64,000 bases of DNA. Origin: Gremmenia infestans (taxonomy: Eukaryota; Ascomycota; Leotiomycetes; Helotiales; Hamatocanthoscyphaceae). Below the pieces are notes generated by a model that was given only the letters and a program-made list of their open reading frames with translations, made no database searches and was not told the origin of the DNA. The position numbers and the translations under genes are program-made. Position 1 is the stretch's first letter. Every line of letters starts with the position of its first letter. This document shows positions 56,897 through 64,000 of this stretch, in pieces. The stretch covers positions 124,001-188,000 of the forward strand of contig JAFEVB010000038.1 of the NCBI GenBank assembly GCA_032629725.1. Reading direction: 5' to 3'.

Positions 56897-58682
56897 CTTG
56901 ATAGATATAGAAAGGAAGGCACTGTTGAAGTGAAGCTAATGCAAAGCTGTTAGCTGGAGCAAGCAACAGTTTTCCAACGACGTCAAGCAAGGTGGGGCAG
57001 GTTGTTCAGTCAAAATATGTTGTCTTCAACGTTCGCAAGGAACTTGGAAGTCTAACATCTTTTATATTTATATCATCTTGACAACAGAGGAATCGAGAAA
57101 CAAGTCCAGCTTCTTCAGAGAAAGAGAAAGACCCACTTACTTGGTTGTCGAGGTGCTTGCGGGATGCGCGGGGCACGAAGAAAGAGATGGTGCAGAGAAC
57201 GGCCTTGGAGAGGAGTATCTTCTCAATCGTTCGGTAGGAGAATTCCTAAATATCTTTCAGGACTCCTTCGAAGAAGAGGAAGAGGCAGAAGGCTGCTAAA
57301 ACTTGTGGATTGATACACCTCCATTTTTTATTTAGAAGAGAATGTCCCGCGCGAAAATCGGACCCTTTTGAAAAGTATTTCTCGGTTATTTTTCCTTAGC
57401 GGAATTTGACAGGCAGCAGCAGCCACAACGCTTTGCCGTACTTATTTGGTATTTCGGGACCAAAAGGCATATGTAGCTTTGTTGCACGTAAAGATCAGTA
57501 GGTCTAGGTCTAATGCCTCGAAACGTGAGAAGGTTCCTATCTACAGTCCCCTTCAATTGACAACGTTTAACGAACTAGATATTTTGTAATCTCAGGCTGC
57601 TGATTGGTTACCGAGTTTAGAACGCCACAGCTCTATTTATAGCCTTGCAAGAACATTGATGTCTCCTGAGTTGAAAGGAGTTATATGCTTCCTTTATCCC
57701 ACGCCTTTGGATATATAGATCCATACTAATCTTGCAACCGCCTCCTTGGATATTCTCCAGAGTTTGTGCCTCATCCTTCCTTCGGTTGCTGCCGTGATCA
57801 AGATTGTTCAAACTCATATGTTTGGTTCGGAGATCCTGCGGAGGTGAACAAAGATCAGACTTCTTCAAGTGGTTGAAGGTAACTAGTAGTCAGAGGTACG
57901 ACATATCTTCTTGGGACTACTTTCAAAGAACCATATCCTTTATCTCATAGCGTGATTTATTTCATAGACTGAAAACCCGTCCATGGTGGTCTGGAGCAGT
58001 CTTCAGTCACATAGTTGTTCAGGTGAACATCTTGATTTGGAATTCTTTGGGAAGGGGAAGGGGAAGGGAATCAATGAAGCGTCTGGGAATATACTCCCTT
58101 GTATAGTCACATTAGAATTTCACAATGTCTAGAGTGGGGAGATTCATGATTGAGTTCACTCCCGTTTCTTCACAGAATACCCAAGCACGCTCAACTATGT
58201 GACTTAATATTGCATCTATTAAGTGACCTCTTCACATATCTCAATCCGACTTTCCTTTCATGACTTTTTCCTAGTGTATTCCCTCGATTCTAATCTTTTA
58301 CTCACTCTTACAAACGCTAGCATAGGGTTCCATGCCTTCCTAAAGAAGCACTTGGTTGTAGTCGTTGACGATGACGATATCAAGTTTGCTGGCGATGTTG
58401 ATCTGGAAAGTCTTGCAGGTATGCCACTATTTGACAGCTCTTGCAAGACATATTTCAATGTTTAAAGGTCTTTACTCTTGTTATTTCCTTATCTCTTTCA
58501 ACGTTTACCTCCATGATAGAATCAAGTGAATTTTAGTTCAGGAATCTCGTTATTAAGGGAACTTTTACAGAAGCTCCAGCCCTGAGAACGCAATAGGATG
58601 GCATCTTCATGATATATCAGCTTAGAGAGCAGCCATTCTCAAAACTCCAACAGTACCATCGCCGGTTCGTAAATCTGGTACC
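56897..58682. other. Gene-poor region
   Basis: Contains the ADE4 promoter. Small frames (for example 57617-57868 minus and 58223-58465 plus) lack any family resemblance, so I see no gene. Confidence 0.4.
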
Positions 58683-59333
58683 GTGGCTCCAACTTCCGGG
58701 CAGACCACAATGTTACGGCACTTCCTGCATCAAGAGTCCCAGAATCATTCACAACCTTTGACACAATGTCGGTCGTTGCTCAGTCCTCCCTCGAGGGTTA
58801 TCCACATTCCCGACCGCACCCCACGGGAATCCCAGGACGGTAGCGAGACCCGGAGCTCCAGTCATTCATCAATCGCCACGTCTGTGCGTATAGTTTCCCC
58901 AAGTTCCTGTCCTCGTGAACACCCCCTTCCCGGGCCAATTGTACCTGCTATGCATGCCGCGTACCCCTTATGCTACAGCATCTTGTCAATGCTCAAGGTA
59001 TATTGGGCCGTCTATGTGCCTACCACAGGACTTAACCAACCCCTACAGTGTCCGCTTCAAGCCTTACAAGCTCCATGCATCTATGGTGACAACCAGATTG
59101 TGCCCCGCGCCGTGACGATGCATGGAGAGAACTGGCATCCGAATGGTGAGAGTGACTTTACGATGAAGTATGCGGCGCCAAAAGGGGGTTTTTCTTTCGG
59201 CGGAACATGTGCTTTGAGGGCGTAGTGTGGGGCGAGGGTGTTATTTGAGAACATTGAAAGGGAGGTGCATAGGATCGATGAGGTGGAGCCGGAGGTTGTT
59301 GCGATTAAGTAGGAGGAAGACAAGAAGCATTAA
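58683..59333 (+). pseudogene. Unidentified gene remnant, frame continues past stops
   Basis: A 180-codon open frame ends at 59223-59225, yet the same frame reads on in protein-like fashion (CGARVLFENIEREVHRIDEV then EPEVVAIK, a stop, EEDKKH) to 59333. The final open part (IVPRAVTMHGENWHPN then GESDFTMKYAAPKGGFSF) looks conserved in style. I recognise no family. Two interior TAG codons are single-step changes from sense, so a recent pseudogene or a chance frame are both possible. Confidence 0.3.
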
Positions 59334-60530
59334 GAAGTCACGCTTGATGTCATGATCGAGGTTATACGAAGTTGTATATTGCAGGATAGAAATGTATTTA
59401 TTGAACTACTAATGAAAGAAAAGCGCAAGAATGTGCCTCGCGGATAACATCAAGCGACTGCACCTACCTTGCCTTTCGATAGACTCCTCTGAAAGCTCTC
59501 ACGGTCCCGTGTTGCATGCCTCAGTCCTGGCTGAAAGCTTCGTGCGGCTGGTACGCGAAGTACAGGAATTCTATTCGAAATAATCAGCAAGCAGTCACAA
59601 AAATGTTTGATGAAGCGATAAGATGATTTGATTTGTCCAGCTCAGTGATCTTGGTTATGAAATAATCATTGCTCCGTAGAGCTAAGGATTTTCAGTGCGT
59701 TTTTTTAATCATAGACAAGTAGTGCAGGTAGAACTGCTGAAAGTGTGAAAGCGTGCGCGTACCATTTGATTCTTCCCGAAGCTTGCGTTCCGAAGGCCTC
59801 CATTTATCTTTCTGGTTCTCAGCCAGCGGCGAAAGTATGGTGAGCGTGGGTCAATATGGAAGGCATTGCGACGCTAGAGTGTGTCGTAGGAGCGACCACT
59901 AAATCATTCTTCTTCAAGTCAGCAAATTATGCGTCTCTGATTTTTCACACAAATATCATTTGTCAAGGAAAGGTTCAGAATATGTAAGATTGAATCTCAT
60001 CCACAAACTCGATATAGCTACCCTGGCGAGGGTGCCACCGCGTATGGTCGATCGCAAATTATATCATCATTGGATAGTGGGAAGTAGAGAAGAGAAAATA
60101 TCTTAAAACTTACAGTCAATTCCTAGAATAGTTCGCTCGAGATCTTGTCGAGGTAGAAGTAGTTAGTAGTCATATAGACACTGTCTGTCGAGAGGAAGGC
60201 AAATCCTCGAGTTGTGTCGTGGAAGCATGTTTTCGTGGATTTATTTTGTGGTTGTGGTTGGAAAAGTTCTCGAGCTTCAGGAACTTTTTTAATGCTTTGA
60301 TGGTGATGGCGCTAATGCATAAATGCCTGATAGCCTTAAGGCTCGAACACAAATTTTAGTGCTCGCACACTCGCTAAACCTCTCGAGCGATTCTGAACGA
60401 ATTTCTGCATTTCTCGCGACAACTTCAACTCGATAACAGCACCCTCGACAAATCGCCCAGTACGTCTACCAATTTCCACCCACAGTTCCGGACTTCTCAT
60501 ACTGACTCTTCCTCTCCAGAAACATTCATA
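59334..60530. other. Upstream region of RPL14
   Basis: No supported gene. Highly expressed ribosomal genes often have an intron in the 5' leader; I could not confirm one here. Confidence 0.4.
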
Positions 60531-61039
60531 ATGGGTGACGCAGAGATCAAGGCATCGTCATGGAGACTGGTGGAAGTCGGCCGTATTGTACTCATCCACG
60601 GAGGAGATGCAGCTGGCAAGCTGGCTACGATTGTTGAGATCATCGACCACAAGCGGGTATGTCTAGATTCTTGGAGATTTCCAAACTCAAGAGACAAGTG
60701 CAGGTGTTAACAAATATATAGGCCCTCATCGATGGACCAGCAACAGACACCAAGATCGCCGTTCCCCGTCAATCAATCGCCCTTGCACAACTCATCCTCA
60801 CACCCCTTGTTCTCGAAAAGCTCCCCAGAGGCGCACGAACTGGAGTGGTCAAGGCGCAATGGGAGAAGGCTGGTATCGAGGCAAAGTGGCAAGAGAGTGC
60901 GTGGGCTAAGAAGCGTAGCCAAAAGGAGAAGAGACGAGCTTTGACGGATTTCGAGCGATTCAAGGTCATGAGACTGAAGAAGCAGGCGGGTTTCCAGGTC
61001 AAGACATCGTTGGCGAAGTTGAAGGCGGCTGCGAAATAG
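60531..61039 (+). CDS. RPL14: 60S ribosomal protein L14 (eL14)
   Basis: Structural protein of the large ribosomal subunit. Exons 60531-60656 and 60722-61039 join at CGG|GCC to 147 residues. The N-terminal SH3-like part (WRLVEVGRIVLIHGGDAAGK; LATIVEIIDHKRALIDGP) is typical of eL14, and the basic tail (AWAKKRSQKEKRRALTDFER...KAAAK) is complete. Length is that of yeast L14. Confidence 0.97.
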
Positions 61040-61664
61040 ATGTTGAATTTGGGATTGCGAGCATGACTGCATTGGGTTGCTGGATTCCCTTGCTTCCTAG
61101 GAAGCTTTGTATCCTACGTCAAATTTGACAGGCGTCAAGAGCATATGGGCTTCATCAAATAATGAAGTGCTTGCGGAATAAAATGCAACGAAATACCAAA
61201 ACCTTCCAGCCTTGTATATGCAGTGATATTTGTAAATGTATATTATGTGTCCAAAACTAGAATGGATAAGTTTCAGCTATTTAAGTCAATTCAATTTAAG
61301 CGTGGGCGATTGTTATTGCCTTCGACTTAAGAGGTGATGTGATGTTGCTTCTAAGTATTATTAAATGACGGTGAACTGTACTCAATTTTGACGATCTAAA
61401 ATCTTAGCCGAATCTCGAGCCCTAACGAAGCTTCATCCTCTTCCCTCTTGAACCCTCTCGAACATACACAATTACCCCTCCTCACATTCATTCCTCCAAG
61501 GTCAGTGGTATTGCGAATCTATTATCCCTCTTGAAGCTTGTCGTGTGCAGCCCGCTTCACCAAACTCCGTTCAGCGCAAGCGCACAACGAGAATATTCCT
61601 TAAAAAAAACACCACCCGACATCTTCAATCTGCTAACTTTGCAACTCTAGACATACCACCCAAC
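61040..61664. promoter_or_regulatory. RPL14-EGD2 intergenic region
   Basis: A GCCCTAACG element at about 61419-61427 resembles the CCCTAA telobox-type sites found before fungal translation genes. No gene seen. Confidence 0.4.
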
Positions 61665-62492
61665 ATGTCGAACCCACGCATTGAAGAACTCCCAGATGAC
61701 GAGCCCACCAAGAATGTCACCGCAGAGGACGAAGCATCCGAGAGCGAAGAATCTGACGCGGAGGCTGGCGAGGACAGTGGCATTCCCGAGGGAGGAGCTA
61801 TTGTGCACTCTCGCAACGAGAAGAAGGCCCGCAAGTCGATTGCAAAGCTCGGTCTTACCAGAGTCCCTGGCATCACCAGAGTTACCTTGAGAAGACCAAA
61901 GGGCGTAAGTACTCGATTCTAAGATTGAGGAGGAGCACAACTCTTGGGTGAAGACTTGGCTCAATAGCGAAGTGAAGCTTGTTGAATTGTGCTCCTCGTC
62001 AATCGCATGTTTTGCCAATTTTTACTGCATGCTAACTTGGGAATAGATCCTTTTCGTCATCAACCAACCAGAGGTCTACAAGTCCCCATCCAGCAACACC
62101 TACATGTAAGAACAAGCTCTCGCTTTGCGCAACCAATTGATTAACACCTTCACAGTGTTTTCGGTGAGGCTAAGATCGAGGATCTCAACTCCCAGGCCCA
62201 GGCTTCCGCTGCCCAGCAACTTGCTGCTGCCGAGTCCCACGACCACGCTGGACACGACCACTCGGGCCACGACCACTCCCACGACAACGGCAAGGGCAAG
62301 GCTATTGAGACTGGTGATGACAAGAAGGACGATGAAGAGGATGATGGAGAGGAGGTCGATGCTTCAGGTCTCGAGGACAAGGATATTGAATTGGTCATGA
62401 CCCAAGCAAGCGTCTCGCGGAAGAAGGCTGTCAATGCGTTGAAGGAGAATGACAATGATATAGTCAACTCTATTATGGCTCTGAGTATATAG
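61665..62492 (+). CDS. EGD2: Nascent polypeptide-associated complex subunit alpha
   Basis: Ribosome-exit chaperone subunit. Exons 61665-61904, 62047-62105 and 62156-62492 give 211 residues. The acidic N-terminus leads into the NAC domain (KLGLTRVPGITRVTLRRPKG, ILFVINQPEVYKSPSSNTYI, VFGEAKIEDL), and the C-terminal UBA domain (LEDKDIELVMTQASVSRKKA) is intact. Between them an His/Asp/Gly-rich spacer with repeated HDH units (HDHAGHDHSGHDHSHDNG) could bind metal. The intron positions split the NAC domain. Confidence 0.97.
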
Positions 62493-62979
62493 GGTCTGTA
62501 GCTTTGTCATATCTGGCTTGTCTGCTTTGCCGTGCCTTTCTTTTAGGAAGGTGTGGATGGCGATAGATGCAGTTTAATCTGCAACCAAAAAGTGTATTTT
62601 GAATGAAATTGCTACATTGCACATTTCTGACAATCATACTGGGTCTTTCGCTTTAAAACCGAGTGTGACTAGCTAATGACTATTAACTTTGATCGTGTTA
62701 CTTCAGACATCCACCAAGTTCTATTTCGTGGTAAGGCTATTGTAGCAACTCTTGTCTCGCCCTAATATTGACTTTCTATACCAATGCCCTTGGTACCGCT
62801 TCAATCAACCAAACAATAGTAATATTTTAACGGATTCAGGGATCTTATTCCGGTTGATTGAATATGTGTAATCACGTGATCATATTCCTAGCGGCTCCGC
62901 CCGAAGAGCTCTTTTTGACGACGAACCCTTCAACTCACCTACATTCTCCACTCCATCCAATTGTCCCAACACCGTCACA
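62493..62979. promoter_or_regulatory. EGD2-ATP7 intergenic region
   Basis: Holds the EGD2 3' flank and the ATP7 promoter with the E-box described separately. Confidence 0.4.
62872..62879. promoter_or_regulatory. Palindromic E-box TCACGTGA before ATP7
   Basis: TCACGTGA, within the 10-bp palindrome ATCACGTGAT, lies about 100 bp before the ATP7 start. This is the Cbf1-type bHLH site, which in yeasts regulates respiratory genes (established). Function here is inferred. Confidence 0.5.
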
Positions 62980-63761
62980 ATGGCAGCCGGAGTAAGTTCA
63001 ACCGCTCAATTGATTTCCTTTACTCCTCCCGAAGCTCAATGTATCTCCTCTCAAAGTTACGGGAATGACACAAGTTGCCGAGCGCTGCCGAAAGCTCCAG
63101 CAATTTCATCTTGAACAACACAGCTAACATGCCCTCTTCACAGCGTAGCGCAGCACTCAAGCTCGACTGGGCCAAAATAACCCAATCCCTCGGCCTCCGT
63201 GGCCAAACCTCCGCCTCCCTCCAAGCCTTCAAGAAGCGCAACGAAGACGCGCGCCGCCGCGTGCTGCAGCTCTCCGAACAACCCTCCAAGGTCGATTTCG
63301 CGCACTACCGCTCGACCCTCAAGAACCAAGCCGTCGTTGATGAAATCGAGAAGCACTTCAGCACCTTCAAGCCCGCGACTTATGATGTTGACAGGCAGGT
63401 GAAGGCCATTGAGGCTTTTGAGGCGCAGGCTGTCAAGGATGCTGTTGAGACCGTGGGGCGCGTTGAGTTGGAGTTGAAGGATTTGGAGAAGACGCTGAAG
63501 AACATTGAGAGCGCGAGACCGTTTGAGGATCTCACCGTGGTATGTATCGCTGGTTCGTGGGCATGAGACTGTGCTAATAGTTTTTGCAGGATGAAATTGC
63601 TGCTGCTGAGCCTCAAATTGATGAGAAGACCAACCAACTCGTTTCCAAGGGACGCTGGATGGTACCTGGCTACAAGGTATGTTTCCGCAGGAGTGAACTC
63701 TACCTATGGACATGGACTAATGCCTTTACAGGAGAAATTCGGCGACCTCTCGATCCTGTAG
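62980..63761 (+). CDS. ATP7: Mitochondrial ATP synthase subunit d
   Basis: Peripheral-stalk subunit of F1Fo ATP synthase. Four exons: 62980-62991 (12 nt, MAAG), 63144-63539, 63590-63676 and 63732-63761 (30 nt), in frame, 174 residues, the same length as yeast Atp7. Landmarks are RSAALKLDWAKITQSLGLRG, QLSEQPSKVDFAHYRSTLKN and the C-terminal RWMVPGYKEKFGDLSVL-like ending (GDLSIL here). The tiny first and last exons are normal for this gene in filamentous fungi (inference). Confidence 0.96.
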
Positions 63762-64000
63762 ACAACGAACTCGCATCATTTCCTATGTTACCTGTACTTG
63801 TGTAAATAGCGGACGAGTAGAAGAAGCAGAAGTTGGAGCCTCAATGAATTGTGCATGAATTCAGTGCGATTGACTTGGCATGGGAATGTCTAGCACGTAG
63901 TACTCGGAATTACAAGTGTGAAGGACGGGAACGATCCGTTGAACAGCCAATCTTCAAGTGAAATGGCCATGCTTCCTTTGTCGGGGTAACAATGATCAGA
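63762..64000. other. Right-edge 3' flank
   Basis: Non-coding flank of ATP7; no gene seen. Confidence 0.4.

Noticed and set aside
57617..57868. 83-codon minus frame
   Set aside because: No domain and no supporting context.
63075..63143. Alternative Atp7 start at an upstream ATG in the main exon
   Set aside because: The 12-nt first exon MAAG joined at CAG|CGT gives the canonical N-terminus and family length of 174 residues.
1..64000. Secondary-metabolite cluster or CRISPR array
   Set aside because: Isolated oxidoreductase, methyltransferase and regulator genes occur, but no core synthase; no regularly spaced direct repeats were seen.

Overview
The window looks like nuclear DNA from a filamentous ascomycete (Pezizomycotina). 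Most genes carry short (about 45-100 bp) GT-AG introns, intergenic DNA is AT-rich with many microsatellites, and the gene families are typical of that group: Zn2Cys6 regulators, a PTH11-like rhodopsin-fold membrane protein, GH62 arabinofuranosidase, a type B carboxylesterase and a Msc7-type aldehyde dehydrogenase. A Fot1/pogo transposon carries only C-to-T/G-to-A type damage, as expected from repeat-induced point mutation (RIP). A finer placement (for example Leotiomycetes) is plausible but cannot be shown here. All exon coordinates were built by hand from reading frame, GT-AG sites and family knowledge. Multi-exon models close in frame unless stated otherwise.

Left part (0-24 kb) is metabolism and transport. 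A short-chain dehydrogenase diverges from a class II ketose-bisphosphate aldolase that has an apparent frameshift. After these come a tRNA-Arg(TCG), a remnant of a fungal regulatory-type gene, an alpha/beta hydrolase, a 7-TM rhodopsin-fold protein, a 10-exon amino-acid permease, a secreted carboxylesterase, a secreted GH62 arabinofuranosidase, a DUF4743/Nudix protein and a PIN-like auxin efflux carrier family transporter.

Middle (25-51 kb) holds surface proteins, regulators and a rearranged pocket. It contains a GPI-type Ser/Thr-rich protein, Trm44, a membrane-anchored aldehyde dehydrogenase, a two-finger C2H2 protein, and an 836-residue regulator with two C2H2 fingers plus a Cys6-like cluster. 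From 36.5 to 44.7 kb lie the RIP-mutated Fot1/pogo element, two broken F-box-like genes and an intact gene with an F-box-like segment, with the mitochondrial Mrs2-type Mg2+ channel among them. A conserved 65-residue two-exon gene, a Cys-rich surface protein and a Zn2Cys6 regulator follow. A small TA-flanked MITE family has two full copies (13.8 and 48.5 kb) and two relics.

Right part (51.9-64 kb) is mostly housekeeping: a class I-like O-methyltransferase, a HhH-GPD DNA glycosylase, the purine enzyme amidophosphoribosyltransferase (Ade4, with a 43-nt last exon), then, after about 3.6 kb with little recognisable coding, ribosomal protein L14, NAC alpha (Egd2) and ATP synthase subunit d (Atp7). 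I found no CRISPR array, rRNA or biosynthetic gene cluster. No wholly new system is evident. The best leads are the composite zinc-finger regulator, the MITE family, the RIP pocket and several gene models that do not close.
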